The position numbers and the translations under genes were made by a program. 64,000 nucleotides of DNA from Hoylesella nanceiensis DSM 19126 = JCM 15639 (GTDB lineage Bacteria; Bacteroidota; Bacteroidia; Bacteroidales; Bacteroidaceae): the NCBI RefSeq assembly GCF_000379965.1, contig NZ_KB904328.1:585529-649528 (forward strand), in the 5' to 3' direction. Positions 1-8,789 of the stretch are shown one piece after another (the first letter of the stretch is position 1; every line of letters begins with the position of its first letter). The notes beneath the pieces were generated by a model. It searched no databases, was not told the DNA's origin, and was given only the letters and a program-made list of their open reading frames with translations.

Positions 1-158
1 ATTTCTACATGAGCGTTGCTTATGGTATTGCAAAGATAGGCAACTTTAGTCAAATGGCAACACCATAATACATTTTTATTATTCTAATGAACCATTGCGA
101 GATATGAGGGTGCAAGATGAATGTAAAGCCTTTGTAGGGCAGTGTTTGTGTTTTTCCT

Positions 159-246
159 GTCTAAAACCATTACAATTACAGACTAAAATCATTGCTTTTG
201 CGCTCCAATTTCATTGCTTTTATTGTCCAAAAGCAGTGAGTTTACA
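159..246 (+). repeat. 22-bp tandem array A (4 units)
   Basis: Four consecutive 22-bp units start at 159, 181, 203 and 225. Each follows the frame of four variable bases, AAAA or a variant, one base, CAWTGC or a variant, TTTT or a variant, then three variable bases. The array lies in the noncoding stretch 1-374 downstream of feoB. An open frame crossing it (95-325) looks incidental. Apart from this array and the feoB terminator I see nothing else in 1-429. Confidence 0.85.
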
Positions 247-369
247 AAGTGGAATGAATGGCGATGAAAAAGAACTCAATAGGAGAGAAAAGCGAGTGGG
301 GTATATTGAAGCCGTGAAAGGGTAGGTTTGTGGAGTGATTAACTCTGTAACGTGTGAGATGATAGCATG

Positions 370-405
370 AAAAAGCTCTCTAACGATCTGAAATCATTAG
401 AGAGC
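370..405 (-). terminator. Intrinsic terminator of feoB
   Basis: GCTCTCTAA (375-383) pairs perfectly with TTAGAGAGC (397-405). Read on the minus strand, the hairpin is followed by a run of five T. It lies about 25 bp beyond the feoB stop codon. Confidence 0.85.
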
Positions 406-429
406 AATTTATTTATATGATGTAACTTT

Positions 430-2580
430 CTATGCCACCAGACGCCAAATAAAGGCGATAAGCATCGTAACGATGATACCTAAGGCGAGCGGAAGCAAGG
501 TTGCAAGAGCCGTCCACTTCACACTTCTCGTCTCTTTATATATCGTATAGATCGTTGTACTACATGGGTGATGCAACAAACAGAACACCATCACACACAC
601 AGCAGTGAGCAAGTTCCAACCACCTTTCAATAAAATCATCTTCGTTTGCTCGTCTGTTCCTTCCATTAACACGCCAGATGAGGCGAAATCTGCAGGGCCT
701 AACACCAGCATAGTGAGCATTAATATCGTTGGGATCACAATCTCATTGGCAGGAATAGCTAAGATATAAGCTAAAAGAATAACGCCATTTAAGCCCATTA
801 GCCAGCCAGGAGTGTCTAAGAATGATATCAAGTGCTGAGCAATACTAACGTCGCCCACTGTGATATTACAGGATAACCAAATCAAAGCACCTGCTGGAGC
901 AGCGAAAACAACAGCACGCCAAAGTACGATAAGCGTTCGGTCTATGACCGAGGTGTAGAGCGTTTGCCAGAATTGAGGTGGACGATAAGGAGGTAATTCG
1001 AGGTGGAAGGTAGACACTTCGCCACGCAATACCGTTCTCGAAAGCACCCACGAGCTACCAAACATAAAGCCTACTCCCGCCAAAACAACCGCCATCACCG
1101 CCAAAAGAGCCACCACATTACTATATTGCGAAGGCACTGCTGCACCTATAAAGAGCGTTGCAAGGAGGATTTGAGTGGGCCAACGACCATTGCAAAGCGA
1201 AAAGTTATTGGTGATAATCGCAATGAGTCGCTCTCTACTACTGTCGATAATACGAGTAGAAACCACGCCTGCTGCATTACAGCCAAAACCCATACTCATT
1301 GTAAGAGCTTGCTTTCCGTGTGCTCCCGAACGACGAAATAGCTCGTCAAGGTTAAATGCAACACGTGGAAGATAGCCGAAATCCTCGAGTAAAGTGAATA
1401 GAGGAAAGAAGATAGCCATAGGTGGAAGCATCACAGACACAACCCAAGCCGTAGCCAAATACACGCCATCTACCATTAAACCCGTGAACCATTCAGGCGA
1501 ATGCATCGACACAAACAACTCTCTAAGATGTGGATGTGCAAAGCCAATCAAAATCTCATTGAGCCAAGTAGAAGGGTAGTTAGAACCTATTATCGTGAGC
1601 CAAAACACGCAACAGAGCAGTGCCACCATGATAGGAAAGCCCCAAATGCGGTGCGTTAGAATGCGGTCGAGCTTGATATCGAATGGAAGTCTACCCCTTT
1701 CGTTGCCTTGTTGCACCACTTCTCGGCATATTTCTTCGGCTTGTGCATAGATATCTTCCATCCATTGGTCGTGAAAGTTATTGCCAATTTGCAAGTGAAT
1801 ACGTTCTGCAAGGGCGTTTAATTCAGCGTTACTAAAGCGTTCTTGCACGCTCACATCGCCTTCAATCAGTCTAAAAGCAATCCATTCGGCATTGTGAATG
1901 TCAGGAAAATGCTCCTTCACCTTATCCGATAGTTCTTGAATAAGAGTGCTTGTTTGAGCAGGAAGGTTGATGCTTCGATGAGGCTTGCACACATATTCGC
2001 CCTTCACCACAGCCCTTGTCATTGCCAAAAGCTGGTCTATTCCTTGTCCAGAGCGTGCCGATGCACCCACAACAGGAATGCCTAAGCGACGTGAAAGCGC
2101 ATTGAGATTCACCTCAATCTTATTTCTTTTCGCTTCGTCTAACAAGTTAACGCACAGAACTGCTTTGTTGGTGATTTGCAACACCTGCAAAATCATGTTC
2201 ATATTGCGCTCTAATCGGGTAGCATCTGCCACCATTACCGTTACATCAGGATTGCCAAAGAGAATAAAGTCACGTGCAATTTCTTCGTCTTCACTCGTAG
2301 ATGATAATGAATAAGTACCAGGAAGGTCCACAATTCGATATGCATCATCTTGATAAACAAAGAACCCTTCGGCCTTACCAACAGTCTTTCCGGGCCAGTT
2401 TCCCGTGTGTTGTTTCAAGCCAGTAAGACTGTTAAACACCGTACTTTTACCCGTATTGGGGTTGCCCGCCAGTGCAATTACATATTTAGATTGTATTCCT
2501 TGCGTTCCTTTTCGCTGCAAAGTGTGCAGGTTTGCTTGTGCGCAATTGGCGCAAGGACTATTGTTTGTTATTTTGTTCAT
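430..2580 (-). CDS. feoB: Ferrous iron transport protein B (FeoB)
   Basis: This 716-residue protein is a Fe(II) transporter of the inner membrane with an N-terminal GTPase domain. The G-protein motifs are visible: P-loop GNPNTGKST at residues 39-47, DLPG at 85-88, NLLD at 145-148 and a G5-like GASARSG near 172. The C-terminal half contains many hydrophobic segments and the Gate-type sequence region typical of FeoB. A short Cys-containing N-terminal extension (CANC, residues 10-13) precedes the G domain; this could bind metal, which is inference. No separate feoA or feoC lies next to it. FeoA-like domains are instead fused to the regulator encoded 85 bp upstream, so the two genes probably form one iron-responsive operon. 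The length is normal for the family and the identification is firm. Confidence 0.97.
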   Translation of the reverse strand: MNKITNNSPCANCAQANLHTLQRKGTQGIQSKYVIALAGNPNTGKSTVFNSLTGLKQHTGNWPGKTVGKAEGFFVYQDDAYRIVDLPGTYSLSSTSEDEEIARDFILFGNPDVTVMVADATRLERNMNMILQVLQITNKAVLCVNLLDEAKRNKIEVNLNALSRRLGIPVVGASARSGQGIDQLLAMTRAVVKGEYVCKPHRSINLPAQTSTLIQELSDKVKEHFPDIHNAEWIAFRLIEGDVSVQERFSNAELNALAERIHLQIGNNFHDQWMEDIYAQAEEICREVVQQGNERGRLPFDIKLDRILTHRIWGFPIMVALLCCVFWLTIIGSNYPSTWLNEILIGFAHPHLRELFVSMHSPEWFTGLMVDGVYLATAWVVSVMLPPMAIFFPLFTLLEDFGYLPRVAFNLDELFRRSGAHGKQALTMSMGFGCNAAGVVSTRIIDSSRERLIAIITNNFSLCNGRWPTQILLATLFIGAAVPSQYSNVVALLAVMAVVLAGVGFMFGSSWVLSRTVLRGEVSTFHLELPPYRPPQFWQTLYTSVIDRTLIVLWRAVVFAAPAGALIWLSCNITVGDVSIAQHLISFLDTPGWLMGLNGVILLAYILAIPANEIVIPTILMLTMLVLGPADFASSGVLMEGTDEQTKMILLKGGWNLLTAVCVMVFCLLHHPCSTTIYTIYKETRSVKWTALATLLPLALGIIVTMLIAFIWRLVA

Positions 2581-2665
2581 AGATGAAATTCTTTAGAGTT
2601 GTAATTCTTTCGTAAGGTGAGAACTGAATTGGTGCGATAGAAAAACAGAGCTGTTGAGGCCTGTT

Positions 2666-3670
2666 CTATTGCACATCGTTGGCCACCTTTCTTACGTTTT
2701 GAATCAAAATGTATTGTGCTTGGTCGTGTCGAAGGGCAATTGCAGTGCCTCTAACCACGTAAGCTACAGGATTACCCATCGGACTTTTCATGTCAATGGC
2801 AATTCTACTGCCTTTCACAAAGCCCAAATCCATGAGCCTACGGCGCAGTGCTCCACGACAAGAAGGCGACAAACCCACAATGGTTGCCTGCTCGTTTGCC
2901 TGAATAGTGGTTAGTCGTTGCGCCCTTGTCTCAGGCATCCTCTCGGCTTCTTCCTTCGTTACTTCCACCCTGTTCATCGCCTCTAGTGCAACAAGAGGTA
3001 GGCACATCTGCTCGCCTTCGTATTTAAACGAGAACGAGGTGCTATTGATTTCGGTGATATAAATAATCGAGTCCTTGGTTAGTCCCAAATCTGTAATCTG
3101 CTTAAACAATTTCTTGTCGTCGTCTTCCACATGCGTAATGCGCCACCAAGTATGCTCTTTCAAAGGCAATTCGCAAGTGTCGTGAGGCATCATTGCAAGC
3201 GATTGGGTAGGAATGGGGTCGCCATGAGGGTCGAAAAGAGGGTTGCCTAAAAGAGAGGCAATGCGACTTTGCTCCTCATCTGATATAAGGTGCTCCATAC
3301 GATGCGCCCTTTCGTGCCATTCTGTGGGTGCATATCCAGAGTGTTCAGCAAGATATTGCTCGTAAATGCGGTGCGCTCTAATCAATTTAAGGGCGTTTCG
3401 CTTACCCTTTTCAGTAAGCTCTAACTGCGCACCTGCAGTGATTTCTTTTGTTAAAACAACAGCTCCTATCACCTTTTCCAGTTCTTCTTGAGTAACGTTC
3501 AAAATGCTTTTCTGCTTCAAAGCATCTTCAAACGAAAGCGAACCGCCAAGGTTATAAAGTTGTTTTATAAAGTCTTCTTGTAGTTCCTTCTGTCTTTTCT
3601 GAGCGTGTTCGTTCAACGAATAGTTCTTGAAAGGCAGTAAAGTAACAAGTTTTTCTATATATTTATTCAT
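2666..3670 (-). CDS. DtxR-family metalloregulator fused to FeoA-like domains
   Basis: The 334-residue protein combines a DtxR/MntR-type repressor with two FeoA-like SH3 domains. Residues about 25-95 form the winged helix. Residues about 98-155 form the metal-binding and dimerisation region, with the family-typical HRIYEQYL, WHERAHRMEH and NPLFDPHGDPIP. A first FeoA/SH3-like segment spans about 160-238 and a second, better conserved one about 253-328 (RRRLMDLGF, then a hydrophobic strand region). DtxR proteins often carry one SH3 domain; a second FeoA-type one next to feoB suggests that metal sensing and FeoB interaction are coupled in one polypeptide. That coupling is inference. The gene is the first of a probable operon with feoB, and a minus-strand promoter motif TACCTTTG sits 24 bp upstream. 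Confidence 0.88.
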   Translation of the reverse strand: MNKYIEKLVTLLPFKNYSLNEHAQKRQKELQEDFIKQLYNLGGSLSFEDALKQKSILNVTQEELEKVIGAVVLTKEITAGAQLELTEKGKRNALKLIRAHRIYEQYLAEHSGYAPTEWHERAHRMEHLISDEEQSRIASLLGNPLFDPHGDPIPTQSLAMMPHDTCELPLKEHTWWRITHVEDDDKKLFKQITDLGLTKDSIIYITEINSTSFSFKYEGEQMCLPLVALEAMNRVEVTKEEAERMPETRAQRLTTIQANEQATIVGLSPSCRGALRRRLMDLGFVKGSRIAIDMKSPMGNPVAYVVRGTAIALRHDQAQYILIQNVRKVANDVQ

Positions 3671-3693
3671 CTGTTTCGTTTACTGTTATGATG

Positions 3694-3701
3694 CAAAGGT
3701 A
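3694..3701 (-). promoter_or_regulatory. Bacteroidetes -7 promoter motif for the dtxR-feoB operon
   Basis: On the minus strand this octamer reads TACCTTTG, an exact match to TAnnTTTG, 24 bp before the start codon of the regulator gene. I see no convincing -33 TTTG at the expected spacing. Confidence 0.6.
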
Positions 3702-3755
3702 CAAATAATATATATAGTGCTTTTATCTTACGAACTCTTTTTTATTATAATGTAT

Positions 3756-3843
3756 AAATAAAAGCAGTGCTTTTGCCGTGTAATGTCAGTGCTTTTGAGG
3801 CGTAAAAGCATTGCAATTGCTTGGTAATTAGATAGATATTGCA
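3756..3843 (+). repeat. 22-bp tandem array B (4 units)
   Basis: Units start at 3756, 3778, 3800 and 3822. The first three are good matches to the AAAA-N-CAWTGC-TTTT frame and the fourth is degenerate. The array lies between the divergent dtxR-feoA fusion gene and nrfH. Confidence 0.85.
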
Positions 3844-3971
3844 AATAAAGTGGTAGGCGATTGGCTCTCAATGACTTTGAAAGAGCAATCCAGAAAAAAG
3901 GGAAATACACCTTATCCTCATAAATGAGGAAAAAAATCTTCAAATTTTATACAACATTAAAATTAAAATAT

Positions 3972-3979
3972 TATATTTG
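3972..3979 (+). promoter_or_regulatory. -7 promoter motif upstream of nrfH
   Basis: TATATTTG matches TAnnTTTG and lies 24 bp before the nrfH start codon. The upstream region is very AT-rich and no clear -33 element is present. Confidence 0.55.
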
Positions 3980-4003
3980 CCCCATAAACATATTAATTAG
4001 CCT

Positions 4004-4606
4004 ATGGATATACGTAAGCTGATAAAAGTGAATACTTTGTTCACCTATCGTCAAAAGGTTGTTGGATTGATAATGTGTGGTACTATTGTAGGTTTGGTTC
4101 TGGTGTTTGCCTATTACTTGCGTTTGCATACTTATTTAATAGGAGATGATCCAGGAGCTTGCGTCAATTGTCACATCATGACACCTTATTATTCAACATG
4201 GGCACACTCTTCTCACGGAAGAAATGCAACGTGTAACGATTGCCATGTGCCACATCAAAACATCGCAATGAAATACTTTTTCAAAGGAAAAGACGGAATG
4301 AAACACGTCGCTTACTTTGTTACTAATTCTGAACGTCAAGCCATTAGAGCCGAAGAAGCATCTTCGGAAGTGATAATGGACAATTGTATTAGATGTCACT
4401 CAGATTTAAATCAAGCTGCAGTTAAAACGGGACGAATAGATTATATGGCTGCTAAAAGAGGCGAGGGAATGGCTTGTTGGGATTGTCATCGTGATGTTCC
4501 ACATGGCGGAATGAACTCTCTTACTAAGACACCGAATGCAGAATCGCAGGTACCTTTGCCTCCAAATCCTGTTCCCGAGTGGTTACAAAAAGCTTTAAAA
4601 CGATAA
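4004..4606 (+). CDS. nrfH: Cytochrome c nitrite reductase small subunit NrfH
   Basis: This is a tetrahaem quinol dehydrogenase of the NapC/NirT family that passes electrons from menaquinol to NrfA at the periplasmic face. Four CxxCH haem sites are visible at residues 53-57, 77-81, 128-132 and 158-162. They follow a single N-terminal membrane anchor at about residues 20-41. The length (200 residues) fits NrfH rather than the longer NapC. It is followed 117 bp later by nrfA, so the two form the standard nrfHA unit for dissimilatory nitrite reduction to ammonium. It begins with ATG at the first possible position after the TATATTTG promoter. Confidence 0.95.
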   Translation: MDIRKLIKVNTLFTYRQKVVGLIMCGTIVGLVLVFAYYLRLHTYLIGDDPGACVNCHIMTPYYSTWAHSSHGRNATCNDCHVPHQNIAMKYFFKGKDGMKHVAYFVTNSERQAIRAEEASSEVIMDNCIRCHSDLNQAAVKTGRIDYMAAKRGEGMACWDCHRDVPHGGMNSLTKTPNAESQVPLPPNPVPEWLQKALKR

Positions 4607-4723
4607 ACTTAATTCCTAATTAATAACTCAATAGAAAAGAATAGAATTTCAGCTTCTTTTGAATTAAAAAGAAAATAAAGCGAACAATCATTATAATAAC
4701 TTGAAATCTAAAACTAAAAGAAT

Positions 4724-6220
4724 ATGGCAAAGCAATTGAAGAAATGGAAAGGATGGATGCTTTTTGGTGGTTCCATGCTAGTTGTATTTGTGTTAGGACT
4801 TATCTGTTTCTCTCTATTAGAGCGCAGAGCAGAGGTTGCAAGCATTTTTAATAATCGCCGAGTAGCGATGACTGACTCTATTGTTTCACAGAATGAGAAG
4901 TTCAAAGAGGACTTTCCTAGAGAGTATGAAACATGGGCAATGACCGAAGATACAACGTTTCAAAGTAAGTATAACGGCTCACAAGAGCGAGATATTCTCA
5001 AAGCTTATCCCGATATTGTAATTATTTGGGCTGGCTATGCCTTCTCAAAACAATACAATACTCCACGTGGTCACCGACATGCTATTGAAGATATGCGTAA
5101 GATTTTGCGTACAGGTAACCCCGGAGTAGATAATGATACCGACATACAACCAGGTACTTGTTGGACTTGTAAGGGCCCAGATGTGCCACGTTTGATGCGT
5201 GAAAAGGGTGTAGCAGCATTCTATGGGGCTAAATGGAGCGAGTGGGGAGATGAGAATATGAACACAGTTGGATGCTCAGATTGCCACGATGCACGCACAA
5301 TGGAATTGAAACCAGCTCGTCCAGCCTTATATGAAGCATGGCAAAGATCAGGTAAAGACGTTAAAAAAGCAAGTCATCAAGAAATGAGATCACTTGTTTG
5401 TGCGCAGTGTCATACCGAATATTACTTCGAAAAAGAGAACCATCAGTACCTTAAGTTCCCACAAGATAAGGGCTTAACATGCGAAGATGCTGAGGCTTAT
5501 TACGATAGTATTGGATTCTATGATTATATTCATCCATTGTCAAAGGCTAAGATCTTAAAGGCTCAACACCCTGGATATGAAATGTTCAAACAAGGTATTC
5601 ACGGACAAAGAGGTCTGAGTTGTGCAGACTGCCACATGCCTTATATGCAACAAGGTGGTATTAAATTCACCGATCACCACGTGCAAAGTCCTCTTGCAAA
5701 GATTGATAGAACATGCCAAACATGCCACAGACAAGATGCAGAAGTGCTTCGTCAGAACGTTTATGATCGTCAAAAGAAGGTGTATGACTTCGCTGTTAAG
5801 GTGAATAAAGAACTTGCAACCACTCACTTAGAAGCAGAATTTGCTTGGAAGAAGGGTGCAACTGAAAATGAAATGGCTACTGCTCTTAACGATATTCGCA
5901 AGAGTCAATGGCGTTGGGACTATTCTTTAGCAAGTCATGGTGCTGCATTCCACGCTCCACAAGAGGTGATGCGACTCCTTGCAGAATCAATGTCGTATGC
6001 TAAGAGCGCTCGTATCGAGATCGCAAGAGTACTTGCTAAGCATGGATTCACAGGTCAAGTGCCTCTCCCAGACATCTCAACTAAGGCGAAAGCACAAGCT
6101 TATATCGGTTTAGATATGAAGAGCTTGAACCAAAAGAAGACTAAGTTCCTTAACACCATCGTTCCAAAGTGGATTGAGAGAGCTAAGCAAAAGAAAAGAT
6201 TTATCACTCAACCTCTTTAA
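4724..6220 (+). CDS. nrfA: Ammonia-forming cytochrome c nitrite reductase NrfA
   Basis: This periplasmic pentahaem enzyme reduces nitrite to ammonium with six electrons. The active-site haem motif CxxCK (CWTCK, residues 146-150) is present, which is diagnostic of NrfA. Four CxxCH sites follow at 184-188, 226-230, 300-304 and 331-335. An N-terminal hydrophobic segment at about residues 11-31 acts as a signal or anchor. The length of 498 residues is normal. It is preceded by nrfH and followed, after a 466-bp gap, by genes for a cytochrome c synthase pair that would attach its haems. Confidence 0.97.
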   Translation: MAKQLKKWKGWMLFGGSMLVVFVLGLICFSLLERRAEVASIFNNRRVAMTDSIVSQNEKFKEDFPREYETWAMTEDTTFQSKYNGSQERDILKAYPDIVIIWAGYAFSKQYNTPRGHRHAIEDMRKILRTGNPGVDNDTDIQPGTCWTCKGPDVPRLMREKGVAAFYGAKWSEWGDENMNTVGCSDCHDARTMELKPARPALYEAWQRSGKDVKKASHQEMRSLVCAQCHTEYYFEKENHQYLKFPQDKGLTCEDAEAYYDSIGFYDYIHPLSKAKILKAQHPGYEMFKQGIHGQRGLSCADCHMPYMQQGGIKFTDHHVQSPLAKIDRTCQTCHRQDAEVLRQNVYDRQKKVYDFAVKVNKELATTHLEAEFAWKKGATENEMATALNDIRKSQWRWDYSLASHGAAFHAPQEVMRLLAESMSYAKSARIEIARVLAKHGFTGQVPLPDISTKAKAQAYIGLDMKSLNQKKTKFLNTIVPKWIERAKQKKRFITQPL

Positions 6221-6353
6221 TAACAGCGCATCTGTTGCGACCTAAGAGCTCATCCATTGCCCTTCAACGGCACACGTTCTAATCGCAATAGAAACGAAAG
6301 AGGAAAAGAAATAATAAGATTACAGAACTCAAACAAATAGATAGTTAACAATG

Positions 6354-6436
6354 ATAGATGTCAGATTGCTTTTCAAAAACCGTGTACAGCAACTGCTATA
6401 AAGGTGTTGTTCATTTGAAAGCAGTTTGACATCTAT
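6354..6436 (+). other. Long imperfect inverted repeat downstream of nrfA
   Basis: ATAGATGTCA (6354-6363) pairs with TGACATCTAT (6427-6436). Pairing continues inward with TTGCTTTTCAAA against TTTGAAAGCA with a bulge, giving a stem of about 20 bp around a loop of roughly 38 nt. There is no T-run after it, so it is not an ordinary terminator. It could be an RNA structure, a transcript-end stabiliser or a small mobile remnant. Confidence 0.6.
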
Positions 6437-6502
6437 TTCATATTGTGTTCTCAAGAGCTAATAAAAAGAAAAGACGAGCCGCACAAAGATCATCTTTGTG
6501 AA

Positions 6503-6590
6503 AAACAAAAGAGGTGCTATTGCTTTGCAAAACCATTGCTTTTAGTCTGCAAAGTCAATGCAATTAAAGCATAAAAGCAATGCCATTTCA
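6503..6590 (+). repeat. 22-bp tandem array C (4 units)
   Basis: Units start at 6503, 6525, 6547 and 6569. Units 2-4 match the frame well and unit 1 is degenerate. The array lies between nrfA and the resB-like gene, within a 466-bp gap that otherwise holds the inverted repeat at 6354-6436. Confidence 0.83.
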
Positions 6591-6686
6591 ACCCCACCTC
6601 AAAACCCTTTGTAGATAAAGGTTGTTCGCCTTGAAAGCACCTGAGCCGTAACTACTCTTGACAAGTTTAATAATAACGAAAAAAGA

Positions 6687-7658
6687 ATGTGGCAAAAACC
6701 TTGGAAATTGCGTGAAGGAATCGCCATTGGGTGCGGACTTCTTGTGATAGGAGCAATCCTTCAGTTCATCACAGGAGGAATACTTTGGCAGCTTTTTGCC
6801 TTCCCAGCCAATGCACTTGCATTGCTCATCTACCTTTTATTGATAGGAACCGCCTATTGGATGCGTGAGAAAGTCTACTTTATTCGCTATCTCATGAGCA
6901 CCAAGTCGGCAGCTACCTCTATGCTTTTCGTGGTAGGTCTCACCTTTATCATGGGCTTAACACGTCAGGTTCCCAGTGGAAATAAAGCCGTAGACCCTAT
7001 CGGTTTAACCAATATGTTGTCGTTTTGGCCCTTCGTTCTCATCTATTTATGGATGACAACCACCGTTGGTTTGGCAACACTTCAACGCCTTGTGCATTTC
7101 AAAAAGCAACGTTTTGCCAGCGTTATATCACACTTAGGACTCTTTATTGTTATCGTTTGTGGAACCTTAGGCTCTGCAGATATCCAGAAACTAAAGATGT
7201 ATTGTATGGCAGGAGAAGCTGAATGGCGTGCAATGGACGAGCATGGACATCTTAAAGAACTGCCTATTGCCATCGAACTGAATCGTTTTATCCTCGAAAA
7301 ATACCCTGCCGAACTGCAAAAAGTGCGTGCAGATAAGGGTAAAACAACAATGATGAAGATTCCAACTCCAAAGCGATATGCTAGCGATGTGGAGATTTAT
7401 ACCGAAGAAGGAGGCTACTATAAAACCACAATTGAGGTGAACAAGCCCTTCTCAGTCAATGGTTGGAAGATCTATCAGTTTAGCTATGACGAGCGTTTTG
7501 GAAAGAACAACACCGTTAGTATCTTTGAGTTAATAACCGATCCATGGCTTCCTTTTGTTTATATTGGTATCGGAATGATGCTCTTGGGCGCTCTATTAAT
7601 GTTCTTTAGGTTTGGCAAAGAGACCCTAAAAGATAGAAAGGAGAACGATTATTTATGA
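6687..7658 (+). CDS. ResB/CcsB-like cytochrome c biogenesis protein
   Basis: This 323-residue membrane protein resembles the ResB/CcsB subunit of system II cytochrome c maturation. That subunit works with CcsA to move haem across the membrane and attach it to CxxCH apocytochromes. Hydrophobic segments at about residues 11-30, 36-53, 74-92 and 107-125 are followed by a large soluble region with the short ResB-like segment FSVNGWKIYQFSYDE. A last membrane helix lies near residue 290. The stop codon overlaps the start of the downstream ccsA-like gene (ATGA), so the two are translationally coupled. In some epsilonproteobacteria the two are fused as NrfI next to nrfHA; here they are separate genes. 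The family assignment rests mainly on context and topology. Confidence 0.85.
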   Translation: MWQKPWKLREGIAIGCGLLVIGAILQFITGGILWQLFAFPANALALLIYLLLIGTAYWMREKVYFIRYLMSTKSAATSMLFVVGLTFIMGLTRQVPSGNKAVDPIGLTNMLSFWPFVLIYLWMTTTVGLATLQRLVHFKKQRFASVISHLGLFIVIVCGTLGSADIQKLKMYCMAGEAEWRAMDEHGHLKELPIAIELNRFILEKYPAELQKVRADKGKTTMMKIPTPKRYASDVEIYTEEGGYYKTTIEVNKPFSVNGWKIYQFSYDERFGKNNTVSIFELITDPWLPFVYIGIGMMLLGALLMFFRFGKETLKDRKENDYL

Positions 7659-8527
7659 TTTGGGACTATTTTATATACTTCGCTTTAGTTGCTGCTTTGT
7701 TATGGATTGCGGGCGCATATCTTGCTTGGCGCAATCGTTTAACACAATCGGTAATAGCTACAAGCATTGGTCTTGTGGTGTTCTTCGCCTACATTTTGAT
7801 TATGTGGATAACGCTCGAACGTCCTCCAATGCGTACAATGGGAGAGACACGACTATGGTATTCGTTCTTTCTTCCATTGATAGGAATCTTCGTTTACAGT
7901 CGTTGTAAATACCATTGGATTCTCTCTTTCTCAACAATTCTTGCGCTTGTGTTCATCGGAGTGAACCTCTTTAAGCCCGAAATACACACCAAAGCCATGA
8001 TGCCAGCATTGCAAAGTCCTTGGTTTGCGCCTCATGTCATTGTGTATATGTTTGCTTATGCGCTCTTTGGAGCATCTACTCTTATGGCACTTTACATTCT
8101 TTTCAAAGCGCATCGACATTATAAAAAGGTGCAAAGCCTTAGTAGTTCTGATGTAGAAACAGCCCCTTTGAACCCCGAAAATGCCGAAACGCCCTGCAAT
8201 CGCTTTGATGCTTCAGTAGAGTTTGGCATCATCGACGGAATGGTTTGCGTGGGTTGGGCATTCTTAACCATAGGAATGCTCTTCGGATCGCTATGGGCAA
8301 AGGATGCATGGGGGCACTATTGGGCATGGGATCCCAAAGAAACTTGGGCGGCAATAACATGGTTTGCCTACCTGCTTTATATGCACTATCGCCTCGTTCC
8401 TACGCATAATAGAAAGTATTCGCTTTACATTCTCGTCGTAGGATTCTTACTGTTACAAATGTGTTGGTGGGGAATTAACTACCTTCCATCGGCTCAAGGC
8501 ACCAGTATTCACACCTATAACAGTTAG
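7655..8527 (+). CDS. ccsA: CcsA/ResC-like cytochrome c synthase subunit
   Basis: This 290-residue polytopic protein belongs to the haem-handling superfamily of CcsA, CcmC and CcmF. The tryptophan-rich WWD signature is clear at residues 219-229 (WGHYWAWDPKE). Conserved-type histidines flank it, for example His127, and another lies in the last helices. It would present haem on the periplasmic side for attachment to NrfH and NrfA. It overlaps the upstream resB-like gene by four bases. A terminator follows 52 bp after the stop codon. Confidence 0.93.
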   Translation: MIWDYFIYFALVAALLWIAGAYLAWRNRLTQSVIATSIGLVVFFAYILIMWITLERPPMRTMGETRLWYSFFLPLIGIFVYSRCKYHWILSFSTILALVFIGVNLFKPEIHTKAMMPALQSPWFAPHVIVYMFAYALFGASTLMALYILFKAHRHYKKVQSLSSSDVETAPLNPENAETPCNRFDASVEFGIIDGMVCVGWAFLTIGMLFGSLWAKDAWGHYWAWDPKETWAAITWFAYLLYMHYRLVPTHNRKYSLYILVVGFLLLQMCWWGINYLPSAQGTSIHTYNS

Positions 8528-8578
8528 AAAAACAACACAGAAACCAATAAACATAAATAATACTCTAATCTATTTTCT

Positions 8579-8620
8579 CACCCCTTGCCTGGTAATAAGG
8601 TAGGGGGTGCCTTGTTTTTG
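8579..8620 (+). terminator. Intrinsic terminator of the ccs genes
   Basis: CACCCCTTGCC (from 8579) pairs with GGTAGGGGGTG (8599-8609), with one G-T pair. It is followed by CTTGTTTTTG. Confidence 0.7.
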
Positions 8621-8633
8621 TAGGGTAGATAGC

Positions 8634-8677
8634 TTGCAAAGCACTTGCAGATGCGATGCAAACAGAGGTGAGATGCA
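8634..8677 (+). repeat. Possible degenerate 22-bp array units
   Basis: Two adjacent 22-bp segments (8634 and 8656) begin TTGCAAAG and ATGCAAAC, as the arrays elsewhere do, but the cores are diverged. This may be a decayed array; the match is weak. Confidence 0.3.
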
Positions 8678-8749
8678 GATGCAAGAGTGTGAGATTAGGT
8701 AGAAAAACAAAAACAAGAGCATAACAATAGGCATTTCGATAGAAAGCAT

Positions 8750-8757
8750 TAACTTTG
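8750..8757 (+). promoter_or_regulatory. -7 promoter motif upstream of the SAM methyltransferase
   Basis: TAACTTTG matches TAnnTTTG. It lies 32 bp before the ATG at 8790 and overlaps the in-frame GTG at 8760. This argues that 8790 is the real start codon. Confidence 0.6.
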
Positions 8758-8789
8758 TAGTGGTGATAACGAAGAACCCCCATTTAAAC

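Noticed and set aside
95-325. Open frame of 76 codons on the + strand
   Set aside because: It is built mostly from the 22-bp array A, lacks a promoter or ribosome-binding site, and resembles no family.
8760-8789. Upstream GTG start for the SAM methyltransferase
   Set aside because: It overlaps the TAACTTTG promoter motif, so it would lie at or before the transcript start.
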